A stretch of 64,000 nucleotides of DNA. Origin: Pseudomonas fluorescens. GTDB lineage: Bacteria; Pseudomonadota; Gammaproteobacteria; Pseudomonadales; Pseudomonadaceae. The translations under genes were made by a program, and so were the position numbers. Below the pieces are notes generated by a model, which saw only the letters and a program-made list of their open reading frames with translations, searched no databases and was not told the origin of the DNA. The stretch spans positions 1 to 64,000 of the forward strand of contig NZ_VCNJ01000020.1 in NCBI RefSeq assembly GCF_005938625.1, written 5' to 3'. The number at the start of each line of letters is the position of its first letter. The stretch's first letter is position 1. Shown here in pieces: positions 53,013 to 63,537 of the stretch.

Positions 53013-55703
53013 ATGTCCCCGCCCCTGAGCAAACCGTTGGCACCCTCCTGGGTCAGCCGATTCAAGGAACAGAGCCTGGAGCGTGGCCGCCGCTACGCCC
53101 TGGAAAATCGAGTACGCATCGCCCAAGTCGGCGATGCGACGATCACCGCCAGTTGCGAAGGCTCTGGCGGTAACGTTTACCGTCAGACCATTCACCTGCG
53201 CGAGTCAGCCAAAGGCACCTTGCTGCTGGTCGATGCCGGGTGCACCTGCCCGGTTCGCAACAACTGCAAACATTGCGCAGCGGTACTGCTGAAAGTCCAG
53301 GAAACCCTCGATTATCCCGCCGCCGCCAAAGACGCCGAACTCTTGGAAAAGCTGCAAGCCGTGCTGGAAAACCGTAGCCCGAAAGCGCCACCGCAAGTGT
53401 TGGTCGATAACGTGCAGCCGTTGCCACGTCTGTGGCTGGCCAGCGTCGAATTCAGCGCTTTCGAACCGCGCAACGGCAAGATGCAGCGCTACATCCAGCA
53501 TCGTGCGGCGCTGTCGTTCAGCTATCTGGATGAATACGTCAGCGGGCAGAAGAACAGCGACATCCTGATTCGTCAGGAAGCCCAGACACTGCGGATAAAA
53601 CGTCACCCGGAAGTCGAACAGTCCTACCGCGAACAGTTAAGAATCCTCGGCTTTCGCATCGCCACGCGGCAGAGCAAAGCGCTGCCGGAAAGTGCCGGCG
53701 AGCTGTATGAAATGGTCAATGACAGCGCTTGGCTGACCTTCACCCTCAACGACCTGCCGAAGCTGCGCAGCCAAGGCTGGGAGCTGCAGATCGATGAGGA
53801 ATTCGGCTTCGATCTGACCGCCGTGGATGACTGGTACGCCACCGTCGAGCAGGTGCCGGAGCGTGACTGGTTTGATCTGGAACTGGGGATCATCGTCAAC
53901 GGTGAGCGCCTCAGTCTGTTGCCGATCCTGCTCAACCTGATGCGCTCCCATGCGGAAATCCTCAATCCGGAACGCCTCGCCCGTCGCCGCGATGATGAAC
54001 TGATTCTGGTCAACATTCCGCAACGCACCAGCGAGCACGGGCCGCTGCAAGTGGCCTTGCCGCTGGGCCGGTTGAAACCGGTATTGATGACGCTCGGCGA
54101 GTTTTATTTGCAGGAGCCGGGCGAAACCACTCTGCGCCTGAGCAAGGCGGATGCCACGCGCCTTAACTCGCTGGAAGGCCTCCCGCTGCTGTGGGAGGGT
54201 GGCGAGCAGATCCGCACGTTGGCTCAACGCCTGCGCGATATTCGTGATTTCAGCGCTGAAGCGCCGGAAGGACTGAACGCGACGCTGCGCCCTTATCAGC
54301 TCGAAGGCTTGAGCTGGATGCAATCTCTACGGCAACTGGAAGTCGGCGGGATTCTCGCGGATGACATGGGTCTGGGTAAAACCCTACAGACCCTGGCGCA
54401 TATTCTCAGTGAGAAAATCGCCGGTCGTCTCGATCGCCCGTGCATGGTGGTGATGCCAACCAGCCTGATTCCGAACTGGCTCGATGAGGCGGCGCACTTT
54501 ACGCCACAACTGAAAGTGGTCGCGCTGTACGGCGCCACGCGCAAAAAGCACTTCGACAATCTCGCGGATTATGACCTGATCCTCACTACCTACGCGCTGC
54601 TGCCCAAAGACGTCGAACGTCTGGCCAAGCAGCCGCTGCATGTATTGGTGCTGGATGAGGCGCAGTACATCAAAAACCCGAACAGCAAAGCCGCTCAAGC
54701 CGCGCGCGAGCTTAATGCACGTCAGCGCCTGTGCCTCAGCGGTACGCCCCTGGAAAACCACCTCGGTGAGCTGTGGTCGCTGTTTCACTTCCTGCTGCCG
54801 GGCTGGCTCGGCGACGTGAAAAGCTTCAACGCTGATTACCGTGTGCCGATTGAAAAGCGCGGCAGTGAAGTCAGACTGCAGCATCTGAACGGTAGGATAA
54901 AACCGTTCTTGCTGCGCCGTACCAAAGAGCAGGTCGCCACCGAGTTGCCACCGAAGACTGAAATCATCCACTGGGTCGACCTCAACGAAGCGCAGCGCGA
55001 TGTGTACGAAACCATGCGTTTGGCGATGGACAAGAAAGTCCGCGACGAGATCACCCGCAAAGGCGTGGCGCGCAGTCAGATCATCATTCTTGAGGCGCTG
55101 TTGAAGCTGCGTCAGGTCTGCTGTGATCTGCGCCTGGTCAATGACGCCACCCTGCCCGCTCGCGGCAGCACCTCGGGCAAGCTCGACAGCTTGATGGAGA
55201 TGCTTGAGGAGTTGTTCGAGGAAGGACGGCGAATTCTGCTGTTCTCGCAATTCACCTCGATGCTGTCATTGATCGAAGACGAGCTGAAAAAACGTAACAT
55301 TTCCTATGCACTGTTGACCGGCCAGACCCGCGATCGACGTACTCCGGTGAAAGAATTCCAGAGCGGCAAGCGTCAGATCTTTCTGATAAGCCTGAAGGCT
55401 GGTGGTGTCGGCTTGAACCTGACCGAGGCGGATACGGTGATTCATTACGACCCGTGGTGGAACCCGGCGACCGAGAATCAGGCGACCGATCGTGCGTATC
55501 GAATCGGTCAGGAGAAACCGGTATTCGTCTACAAGATGATTGCCCGGGGCACGGTGGAAGAGAAGATTCAGCACTTGCAGAAAGAAAAGTCCGACTTGGC
55601 GGCGGGCGTGCTGGATGGGCGCAAGGCCGGGGACTGGAAGTTGCAGAGCGATGATATCGAAGCGTTGTTTGCGCCGCTGCCGGATAAGCTCGAAAAGCGT
55701 TGA
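53013..55703 (+). CDS. SWIM-SNF2 DNA helicase, 896 aa
   Basis: An SF2 ATPase of the SNF2/RapA-like class. The N-terminus has a SWIM zinc finger (CTCPVRNNCKHC, about residues 70-82), then a bacterial SNF2-associated middle region, then the motor: DDMGLGKT (about 449-456), VLDEAQYIKN (about 548), SGTPLENHLGELW, and the second lobe SLKAGGVGLNLT and QATDRAYRIGQ. All ATPase residues are intact. It probably remodels protein-DNA complexes; the substrate is unknown. A close paralogue is encoded convergently next door. Confidence 0.9.
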   Translation: MSPPLSKPLAPSWVSRFKEQSLERGRRYALENRVRIAQVGDATITASCEGSGGNVYRQTIHLRESAKGTLLLVDAGCTCPVRNNCKHCAAVLLKVQETLDYPAAAKDAELLEKLQAVLENRSPKAPPQVLVDNVQPLPRLWLASVEFSAFEPRNGKMQRYIQHRAALSFSYLDEYVSGQKNSDILIRQEAQTLRIKRHPEVEQSYREQLRILGFRIATRQSKALPESAGELYEMVNDSAWLTFTLNDLPKLRSQGWELQIDEEFGFDLTAVDDWYATVEQVPERDWFDLELGIIVNGERLSLLPILLNLMRSHAEILNPERLARRRDDELILVNIPQRTSEHGPLQVALPLGRLKPVLMTLGEFYLQEPGETTLRLSKADATRLNSLEGLPLLWEGGEQIRTLAQRLRDIRDFSAEAPEGLNATLRPYQLEGLSWMQSLRQLEVGGILADDMGLGKTLQTLAHILSEKIAGRLDRPCMVVMPTSLIPNWLDEAAHFTPQLKVVALYGATRKKHFDNLADYDLILTTYALLPKDVERLAKQPLHVLVLDEAQYIKNPNSKAAQAARELNARQRLCLSGTPLENHLGELWSLFHFLLPGWLGDVKSFNADYRVPIEKRGSEVRLQHLNGRIKPFLLRRTKEQVATELPPKTEIIHWVDLNEAQRDVYETMRLAMDKKVRDEITRKGVARSQIIILEALLKLRQVCCDLRLVNDATLPARGSTSGKLDSLMEMLEELFEEGRRILLFSQFTSMLSLIEDELKKRNISYALLTGQTRDRRTPVKEFQSGKRQIFLISLKAGGVGLNLTEADTVIHYDPWWNPATENQATDRAYRIGQEKPVFVYKMIARGTVEEKIQHLQKEKSDLAAGVLDGRKAGDWKLQSDDIEALFAPLPDKLEKR

Positions 55704-55727
55704 GATCTGCGTCGCCTGTTAAATAGC

Positions 55728-55820
55728 CATCGCTGGCAAGCCAGCTCCCACAGGTATCGAGTTGGAACACAGTTTTGTGTACGACTCCCAACCCTGTGGG
55801 AACTGGCTTGCCAGCGATGG
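55728..55820. repeat. REPIN, GCTGGCAAGCCAGC type
   Basis: ATCGCTGGCAAGCCAGCTCC and CTGGCTTGCCAGCGAT are inverted ends of the pair; it separates the two convergent SNF2 genes and may also terminate both. Confidence 0.85.
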
Positions 55821-55851
55821 GGCCATCAGATATTGCTCTATTAATTAGGGC

Positions 55852-58800
55852 TCAACCCTTGGCAACAGGCAACGGCGCAAACAATGCCTCAATGTCACTC
55901 TGCTCCAGCTTCCAGCCACCTGCTGTCCCGCCTTCAAGCACCGCCCCGGCCAACGCGGCTTTCTCCTGCTGCAACGCCTGTATTTTTTCCTCTACAGTGC
56001 CGCGAGCGATCAACTTGTAAACAAACACCGGATTGTTTTGCCCGATTCGATACGCACGATCGGTTGCCTGATTCTCCACCGCCGGATTCCACCAAGGGTC
56101 GAAGTGGATCACCGTGTCCGCAGCGGTCAGGTTCAAACCGGTCCCCCCGGCCTTCAGACTGATCAGAAACAGCGGCACCTTGCCGCCCTGAAAATCCTTC
56201 ACCGGTGTACGCCGGTCCGTGGTTTCACCGGTCAGCAGCGAATAAGCAATGTCACGTTGCTGCAATTCTTCCTCGATCAGGGCCAGCATCGAGGTGAACT
56301 GCGAAAAAAGCAGAATCCTGCGACCTTCGCCCAGCAACTCCTCGAGCATCTCCATCAAACTGACCAGCTTGCCACTGCCGGAGCGCAGCGCCTTCGCCGT
56401 CAGCGGCATCTTGATCAGACGCAAATCGCAACAGACCTGCCGCAGCTTGAGCAAGGCATCGAGAATGATGATCTGACTGCGCGCCACGCCACTGCGGGCA
56501 ATTTCGTCACGGACTTTTTTGTCCATCGCCACGCGCACCGTTTCATAGACATCACGCTGGCCGTCGCTGAGATCAACCCAATGGACAATTTCGGTTTTCG
56601 GCGGCAGTTCGGTGGCTACCTGATCTTTTTTGCGGCGCAGCAAAAACGGCTTGATGCGCGCTGTCAGGTGCTGCATACGCTGAACATTGCCATGCTTTTC
56701 GATTGGCGTGCGGTAATCGCGATTGAAGGACTTGCTGTCGCCAAGCCAACCGGGCATGAGGAAATGAAACTGCGACCAAAGCTCGCCCAAGTGGTTTTCC
56801 AATGGCGTGCCGCTCAGGCACAAGCGCTGACGGGCCTGCAGGTCACGGGCCGCTTGCGCCGCTTTGCTGATCGGGTTTTTGATGTTCTGCGCTTCGTCGA
56901 GAATCAGCACGCTCCACAGCTGCGGCTGTAGAACCTCGAGATCCCTCGGTAGCAAAGCGTAAGTGGTCAGTACCAGATCGTACTCAGCCAGCTCAGCGAA
57001 ATCCTTCTGCCGCCCCGAGCCGTGCAGCGCCAATACTTTCAACTGGGGGGTGAAACGCTCGGCCTCGTCGAGCCAGTTGGGAATCAGGCTGGTCGGCATT
57101 ATCGCCAGAGCCGGACAATCAAGCCGACCGGCGTGTTTTTCCGTGAGCAGATGCGCCAAGGTTTGCAGCGTTTTGCCCAGCCCCATGTCATCGCCCAGAA
57201 TGCCGCCGACCTCAAGCTCGCGCAGTGTCTGCATCCAGTTCAGGCCTTCGAGCTGATACGGGCGCAGTTGCGCGTTAAGGCCGGCCGGCGCAGCGACGTG
57301 GGTGTGACTGGAATTCTGCAAGCGCTTGGCGAAGGTGCGCAGCCGCTCGCCACCCTGCCAATCCAGCGGCACGCCATCGAGCATACTCAAGCGCGCGGCA
57401 TCCGGGACACTCAAACGCAGTGCATCGCCCTGATGACCAACCAGGTACAACTCGCCCAGCGCGGCCATCAGAGGTTTGACCCGACTCAGCGGCAGCGCGA
57501 CCTTGGCGCCTGAAGGGTCGCCAAAACCGCTGGGTTTCAGTTCGATCAGAAGTTTTTCGTCATCGCTGCGCTGTGCCAGATTGACTGGGTCAAGCAAGCG
57601 CGGCTGGGTGCGCAACAAGTGCAGAAGGATTGGTAGCAAACTATAGCGCTGACCATTGACGACGATACCCAACTGCAAATCAAACCACTGATGCCCGGCC
57701 TCTTCTTCGACCTCGGCGTACCAATGCTCAACCGGTTGCACATTGAAATGAAAGCCGGGACTGACCTCGACTTGCCAGTCCGAGGCGCGCAGCGTGGCAA
57801 GCCCTTCGTGCATAAACCCGAGCCAGGCGGAATCATCCGGCAACGTGAACATCTCACCGGGACGATCCAGCGAGCTCTTGCGCGTGGCTTTCTTGAAGCC
57901 GTGCTTTTGCAAAATCTGGCGCAGTTTCTTTTCCACTGCAGGCTGGCGTTGAATGCGCTGGGTCTCAGTGCCGTTGAGGATCAACACTTCCGGGTTGCGA
58001 TCGACCGTCGGCTGGCCGTTGTAGGTGAACACCAGGGCGGCGCGGTGCTCGAGAATGTATTCCCAGCGCGAGCGCTCCCGACCACTGACGAGGGTGAGTT
58101 GCGGCTGCGGAAGTACGTCGTCGATGACTCGTTCGGTCAGTTGGTGGGGCGTCGGGATTCTCGTTGCCGCGCTCATGCGATGGCTGAACTGCATGGCCTG
58201 ACGCGCCGGAATGTCCGGCGCCAGAGTCAAATGACTGGCCAGCTTTTCTTCCAGTTCATTGAACAGAGGGCCAATCTGCCGCTGTTGACGATCCAGGTAA
58301 TAAAGCGGCTCCAGCGCCAGCACGGTTTCCTGCGCCGCCTCGGCACTGCTCCACTGCGCGCGAAACCCGCCGTCGGCCTGCTCGGCCCAGGCGAACTGGC
58401 CGATGCGTTTCTCGCCAGACACCAACGGTTGCAGATCCTCGAAATCGAGGAACAGCCGCGAGGTGCGCAGGAGCATTTCCAGCAGTTCGGCGCCGCTGCT
58501 GCCTTCCAGCGGATAGCCACTGTAATAGGCGTGGTGGGAGTGCATGGCAACCAGCAGCCTGGCAACGCGCAGATCCAGCTCGGACAGGTAGCCGGGCTGA
58601 CGCATGAGCATTTCCGCCAGCGAGTACATCGGTTTGACTTCCCGTAACTCGCCGTTCTTGAGCTGGGAAACCTTGAAAATATCGAGCAGCCACTTGCCGC
58701 TCACTGACGTTGGCTTGAGCTTGTAAAACAGGCGCGTGCCTGCCGTTTGCGCGCCTTCTTCGGCGTGCTTGGCCGGCACGGGAATTGTCGAAAGCCAATG

Positions 58801-59145
58801 TTCCAGCGCCCGACCCAACTGGATCTGTGCGTCACTCTCAGACGCATCATCAGCACCGCCCTGCAGGTGATAGAGCACCGCAGCGCAGTGCTTGCAGTCG
58901 ATTACGACAGGACAGCTGCACAGGCAACGCAAGTTGACGGAACCCAGGCGATCTTCGGACAGGTAAATGCTTTGTTCATACGCCTGATCTTCCGAACCGA
59001 CGCAGAACGCCTCGATCTTTTTGTCATGGATCTCGATGATCTCTACCCGGTCATCGGCGGCATAAGCGCGAGCCTTGGCCAGCGCCTTGCTACTGAATGC
59101 CTTAGTCCAGGCCAACGACTTAAGCCGTTCGATGAGAATGCTCAT
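55852..59145 (-). CDS. SWIM-SNF2 DNA helicase, 1097 aa, paralogue of the neighbour
   Basis: A 1097-residue SNF2 ATPase with a SWIM finger (CSCPVVIDCKHC, about residue 72), DDMGLGKT near 652, ILDEAQNIKN, SGTPLENHLGELW and SLKAGGTGLNLT. The C-terminal motor half is almost the same as that of 53013-55703, with long shared runs. The N-terminal region is about 200 residues longer and more different. All motor residues are intact. It lies 9 bases after mtnP, so it could be cotranscribed with nagZ-mtnP. Confidence 0.9.
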   Translation of the reverse strand: MSILIERLKSLAWTKAFSSKALAKARAYAADDRVEIIEIHDKKIEAFCVGSEDQAYEQSIYLSEDRLGSVNLRCLCSCPVVIDCKHCAAVLYHLQGGADDASESDAQIQLGRALEHWLSTIPVPAKHAEEGAQTAGTRLFYKLKPTSVSGKWLLDIFKVSQLKNGELREVKPMYSLAEMLMRQPGYLSELDLRVARLLVAMHSHHAYYSGYPLEGSSGAELLEMLLRTSRLFLDFEDLQPLVSGEKRIGQFAWAEQADGGFRAQWSSAEAAQETVLALEPLYYLDRQQRQIGPLFNELEEKLASHLTLAPDIPARQAMQFSHRMSAATRIPTPHQLTERVIDDVLPQPQLTLVSGRERSRWEYILEHRAALVFTYNGQPTVDRNPEVLILNGTETQRIQRQPAVEKKLRQILQKHGFKKATRKSSLDRPGEMFTLPDDSAWLGFMHEGLATLRASDWQVEVSPGFHFNVQPVEHWYAEVEEEAGHQWFDLQLGIVVNGQRYSLLPILLHLLRTQPRLLDPVNLAQRSDDEKLLIELKPSGFGDPSGAKVALPLSRVKPLMAALGELYLVGHQGDALRLSVPDAARLSMLDGVPLDWQGGERLRTFAKRLQNSSHTHVAAPAGLNAQLRPYQLEGLNWMQTLRELEVGGILGDDMGLGKTLQTLAHLLTEKHAGRLDCPALAIMPTSLIPNWLDEAERFTPQLKVLALHGSGRQKDFAELAEYDLVLTTYALLPRDLEVLQPQLWSVLILDEAQNIKNPISKAAQAARDLQARQRLCLSGTPLENHLGELWSQFHFLMPGWLGDSKSFNRDYRTPIEKHGNVQRMQHLTARIKPFLLRRKKDQVATELPPKTEIVHWVDLSDGQRDVYETVRVAMDKKVRDEIARSGVARSQIIILDALLKLRQVCCDLRLIKMPLTAKALRSGSGKLVSLMEMLEELLGEGRRILLFSQFTSMLALIEEELQQRDIAYSLLTGETTDRRTPVKDFQGGKVPLFLISLKAGGTGLNLTAADTVIHFDPWWNPAVENQATDRAYRIGQNNPVFVYKLIARGTVEEKIQALQQEKAALAGAVLEGGTAGGWKLEQSDIEALFAPLPVAKG

Positions 59146-59154
59146 GGGCAGCCC

Positions 59155-59904
<750 letters not shown>

Positions 59905-60915
59905 TTAATCGATCAGTTGAGCGTCTTTGAGCGCGCCGATGGCGGTGAGCCAGCGCGGATCCTGACGGTAATCGGTACTGGCGAATGCCTGACCGCGCAT
60001 GCGGGCGATGCGGTCGGAGGGCTTGACCTTCATGCGTTGTGCGGCGCTCAGGGCCAGTTCGGCAGCGGCGCGGTCGTTGCACACCAGGCCCATGTCGCAC
60101 CCGGCAGTCAGTGCGGCCTCAATACGGCTGGCGGCGTCGCCGACCACATGAGCACCGGCCATCGACAGGTCGTCGCTGAAAATCACCCCGTCGAACTGCA
60201 ATTCGCCGCGCAAGATGTCCTGCAACCAGCGGCGGGAGAAGCCGGCAGGCTGCGAATCAACCTGCGGATAGATGACGTGCGCCGGCATGATCGCGGCCAG
60301 TTGCTTGCTGAGCCTGGCGAATGGCACGAGGTCGTTGGCGCGGATTTCGTCGAGGCTGCGCTCGTCGTTTGGAATCGCGACATGAGAGTCGGCTTCGGCC
60401 CAGCCGTGACCAGGGAAATGCTTGCCAGTGGCGGCCATGCCGGCGCTGTTCATGCCGCGAATGAACGCTCCGGCGAGTAGTGCCGCGCGCTCGGGATCAC
60501 CTTCGAACGAACGGGTGCCAACGACGGCGCTGCGCTGATAATCCAGATCAAGCACCGGGGCGAAGCTCAGGTCGAGGCCGACCGCGAGCACTTCGGTGGC
60601 CATGATCCAGCCACATTGTTCGGCGAGGTATTCGGCATTCGGGTTGTCGGCGATGGCGCGCATGGCCGGCAGACGCACGAAGCCCTGACGCAGGCGCTGC
60701 ACGCGGCCACCCTCTTGATCCACCGCCAGCAGCAGATCCGGACGAATTGCCCGAATCGACGCACTGAGTTCACGCACCTGGCGCGGATGCTCGATGTTGC
60801 GCGCGAAAATGATCAGGCCGCCCACTTCGGGCTGACGCAACAATTGGCGATCCTCGGCAGTCAGCCAGGTACCGGCGACGTCCACCATCAACGAGCCTTG
60901 CAGGCCAGCAGTCAT
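59905..60915 (-). CDS. nagZ: Beta-N-acetylhexosaminidase NagZ
   Basis: Cleaves N-acetylglucosamine from anhydromuropeptides in cytoplasmic peptidoglycan recycling, and so affects AmpC induction. The 336-residue family 3 hydrolase has VDQEGGRVQRLR, the signature KHFPGHGWAEADSH with the His-Asp dyad, and VIFSDDLSMAGA with the nucleophile Asp. Normal length. Upstream of mtnP. Confidence 0.95.
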   Translation of the reverse strand: MTAGLQGSLMVDVAGTWLTAEDRQLLRQPEVGGLIIFARNIEHPRQVRELSASIRAIRPDLLLAVDQEGGRVQRLRQGFVRLPAMRAIADNPNAEYLAEQCGWIMATEVLAVGLDLSFAPVLDLDYQRSAVVGTRSFEGDPERAALLAGAFIRGMNSAGMAATGKHFPGHGWAEADSHVAIPNDERSLDEIRANDLVPFARLSKQLAAIMPAHVIYPQVDSQPAGFSRRWLQDILRGELQFDGVIFSDDLSMAGAHVVGDAASRIEAALTAGCDMGLVCNDRAAAELALSAAQRMKVKPSDRIARMRGQAFASTDYRQDPRWLTAIGALKDAQLID

Positions 60916-61073
60916 AGAGATTCCTTGAAAACGAAAAACCCGACCCGCAGCAAATCGCTACCGTGAGCAACGCTCGGCAGGTTGGCGATTTCTATGGAGA
61001 TGGGGTTCAGAACGAGAGTCGGCATGGGCGGCTAGCTTAGCGGATACAAGCTGCTGCGCCCACCCGTGCGCGG

Positions 61074-61781
61074 TTAAACCTTGGCGGCGACCGGCGTTGA
61101 TTTGCTGCGCGGCCGCAGTTGCGCGGTGGCCATGGCTGCATCGGTGACGCCGGTTTCGGCGCGCATGCCCGCAGCGAGGAACGGCACCATCAGACGCATC
61201 ACTTGTTCGATGGAAGTGTTGACGCCGAAATCGGTCTCGGCGATCGCGCGCAGGGCCTTGATACCGGACATGCTGAACGCTGCAGCGCCGAGCATGAAGT
61301 GCACGCGCCAGAACAGTTCGATCGGCGGAATGCGTGGTGCGGCTTCATTGACCAACAGCATGTAGCGACGGAACACCTTGCCGTACATGTCTTCCAGATA
61401 ACGGCGCAAATGGCCCTGGCTCTGGCTGAATGCGAGGCCGAGCAGGCGCATGAAGATCGACAGGTCGTTGCCGCTGCGTGGTTGAACCACGAGAGCCTGT
61501 TCGACAAGGATTTCCAGTAGCTCTTCGAGGGTTGGCTTGTTTTCAGGCTTGGCCTGACGCCGCTCCAGCTCTTTGTCGAGGCTGATGCAGAACGGCCCGA
61601 GGAAGCGCGAAAACACCGCCTGGATCAGCGCTTTTTTCGAGCCGAAGTGATAGTTCACCGCTGCCAGGTTGACGCCAGCCTTGCTGGTGATCAAACGCAA
61701 TGAGGTTTCAGCGAAACCTTTCTCCGCGAACAACTGCTCGGCAGCATCAAGAATGCGTTCAACGGTTTCCGACTGGGCCAT
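61074..61781 (-). CDS. psrA: TetR-family regulator PsrA
   Basis: A 235-residue regulator of rpoS and fatty-acid beta-oxidation, responsive to long-chain fatty acids. The N-terminal helix-turn-helix is TSLRLITSKAGVNLAAVNYHFGSKKAL; the rest is the ligand-binding helical domain. The start at 61781 (MAQSETVERI) has GGAG six bases upstream. It sits between nagZ and lexA as in P. aeruginosa. A PsrA-like operator lies in its promoter. Confidence 0.93.
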   Translation of the reverse strand: MAQSETVERILDAAEQLFAEKGFAETSLRLITSKAGVNLAAVNYHFGSKKALIQAVFSRFLGPFCISLDKELERRQAKPENKPTLEELLEILVEQALVVQPRSGNDLSIFMRLLGLAFSQSQGHLRRYLEDMYGKVFRRYMLLVNEAAPRIPPIELFWRVHFMLGAAAFSMSGIKALRAIAETDFGVNTSIEQVMRLMVPFLAAGMRAETGVTDAAMATAQLRPRSKSTPVAAKV

Positions 61782-61808
61782 GGCTACTCCGCCTGACAAA
61801 CACTTGTT

Positions 61809-61824
61809 TGAAACATACGTTTCA
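61809..61824. promoter_or_regulatory. PsrA operator in the psrA promoter
   Basis: TGAAACATACGTTTCA is a perfect palindrome apart from its four central bases, matching the known PsrA half-sites (GAAAC...GTTTC). Points to autorepression. Confidence 0.8.
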
Positions 61825-61965
61825 GCCTGTGCCTTGTCAAGCCTGTCGGTTCGTTTTGGGAATGGTCGGTCAGCTATTTAACCACACAAGACCGATGCAT
61901 TAATAAGCAAGGCTGCCGACCGTCTGGCGGTCTGCAAAAAAACGGGCATTGCCAAGGGCGTTCCA

Positions 61966-62000
61966 CTGTATATAATCCCAGTCACTGTATAAAAAGACAG
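61966..62000 (+). promoter_or_regulatory. Two LexA boxes before lexA
   Basis: CTGTATATAATCCCAG (61966-61981) and CTGTATAAAAAGACAG (61985-62000) fit the CTGT-N8-ACAG SOS box, the second perfectly at the ends. The paired boxes lie 10 bases before the lexA start, giving autoregulation of lexA-sulA. Confidence 0.92.
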
Positions 62001-62010
62001 AGCGATCAAT

Positions 62011-62619
62011 ATGCTAAAGCTGACGCCACGCCAAGCCGAGATTCTGGCCTTTATCAAACGCTGCCTCGAAGACAACGGCTACCCGCCAACCCGTGCGGAA
62101 ATCGCTCAGGAACTGGGCTTCAAGTCGCCAAACGCGGCTGAAGAACACCTCAAGGCACTTGCCCGAAAAGGTGCCATCGAGATGACTCCAGGGGCTTCTC
62201 GCGGTATTCGCATCCCCGGTTTCGAAGCCAAAGCCGACGACTCTACCCTGCCGATCATTGGCCGGGTCGCTGCCGGCGCGCCGATCCTCGCCCAGCAGCA
62301 CATCGAAGAGTCCTGCAATATCAACCCGGCCTTCTTTCATCCACGCGCCGACTATCTGTTGCGCGTGCATGGCATGAGCATGAAAGACATCGGCATTTTC
62401 GACGGTGACCTCCTCGCCGTGCACACCACCCGCGAAGCGCGTAATGGCCAGGTTGTCGTCGCCCGCATTGGCGATGAAGTGACCGTCAAACGCTTCAAGC
62501 GTGAAGGCAGCAAGGTCTGGCTGATTGCCGAAAACCCTGAGTTCGCCCCTATCGAAGTCGACCTGAAAGATCAGGAACTGGTGATCGAAGGCTTGAGTGT
62601 CGGCGTCATTCGCCGCTAA
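62011..62619 (+). CDS. lexA: SOS repressor LexA
   Basis: A 202-residue repressor with the winged helix ([21 protein letters not shown], residues 27-46), the self-cleavage site A88-G89 (VAAGAP), and the catalytic S123 (HGMSMKD) and K160 (VTVKRF). RecA-promoted cleavage induces the SOS genes. All residues are intact. sulA follows 10 bases on. Confidence 0.97.
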   Translation: MLKLTPRQAEILAFIKRCLEDNGYPPTRAEIAQELGFKSPNAAEEHLKALARKGAIEMTPGASRGIRIPGFEAKADDSTLPIIGRVAAGAPILAQQHIEESCNINPAFFHPRADYLLRVHGMSMKDIGIFDGDLLAVHTTREARNGQVVVARIGDEVTVKRFKREGSKVWLIAENPEFAPIEVDLKDQELVIEGLSVGVIRR

Positions 62620-62629
62620 AGGAGGCTTT

Positions 62630-63103
62630 ATGCAGTTCCCACACACACCTCAGCAAACACAACTGCCTTTATTCGAAGCGTTTCTGGCACAACCGATGGC
62701 GCCGACCCTCAAAGAGGTCGTCGAGCGCCCGTGGACTGCCGAACCTGAAGTATTCAGCGAGCTGTCACTGCGCGGCGCTACCGGGAACTGCCTGAACCTG
62801 CTTGCCCCGATCCTTCGCGAACTGAGCGAGGATCAGGACGCGCGCTGGCTGACGCTGATAGCGCCTCCTGCGAGCCTGACCCAGACATGGCTGCGGGATG
62901 CCGGGCTGAATCGCGAACGCATTCTGCTACTGCAACCAAGGGGCGCTCAAAGCGCTCAACAACTGGCATGCGAAGCTCTGAAGCTGGGCCGCAGTCACAC
63001 CGTAGTCACTTGGCTCAACCTGCTGAACGCAAATTCACGGCAACAACTGATCAGCGCCGCACGCACGGGCGATGCTCAGAGCCTGAATATTCGTTTGGGT
63101 TGA
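62630..63103 (+). CDS. sulA: Cell division inhibitor SulA
   Basis: A 157-residue FtsZ inhibitor produced in the SOS response, cotranscribed with lexA. The start at 62630 has GGAGG before it. It has the SulA-like pattern ITLxxPxxxxLTxxWLxxxG (here LIAPPASLTQTWLRDAGL), VTWLNLL and the C-terminal ANSRQQLISAAR. Short by usual standards but normal for Pseudomonas. Confidence 0.92.
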   Translation: MQFPHTPQQTQLPLFEAFLAQPMAPTLKEVVERPWTAEPEVFSELSLRGATGNCLNLLAPILRELSEDQDARWLTLIAPPASLTQTWLRDAGLNRERILLLQPRGAQSAQQLACEALKLGRSHTVVTWLNLLNANSRQQLISAARTGDAQSLNIRLG

Positions 63104-63197
63104 TTGGTGGTTATACGCGCTGTGTGAAGCGCAGGGCTTCTCCAGGGACAGAGAAGCCGATTTGAAGCGGTAACGTCAAAAAGTAAAAAGACGGGGA

Positions 63198-63431
63198 TCA
63201 ATGAAGAACCCGCGGCCCTTCTTCCTTATCAAACTCGCCTTCGACCATGCGACCGGCCATTTGCACGCCGACGCTTAACATCGCCTTGGCGATCTCCACA
63301 TGCTGACCTTGCAGGAACGCCTTGGCATCCGCGGAGAAATCCAGCGTCACCAGAGAACCTTCGTCCTCGGCCCTGCGCAGCTCGATTCGGCCGTCGGGTA
63401 ACTCGACAATTTCTAGAAAGGACGTTGGCAT
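63198..63431 (-). CDS. Conserved small protein, 77 aa
   Basis: A 77-residue protein opening MPTSFLEIVELPDGRIELRRAEDEGS and ending EEGPRVLH. It is present at this place in the related P. aeruginosa order (after sulA, opposite strand). Beta-strand front and helical back (AKAFLQGQHVEIAKAMLSVG), no motif of known function. Convergent with sulA. Confidence 0.7.
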   Translation of the reverse strand: MPTSFLEIVELPDGRIELRRAEDEGSLVTLDFSADAKAFLQGQHVEIAKAMLSVGVQMAGRMVEGEFDKEEGPRVLH

Positions 63432-63537
63432 ATAGGTCTGTTCTCCACGAAAGGCAGGGATTATATAGACATCATTCAGGCTTCGCTCGGGATCTTGACC
63501 AGCAGCATGTTTCAGATTGCCACCGTGTCAATCGCCC

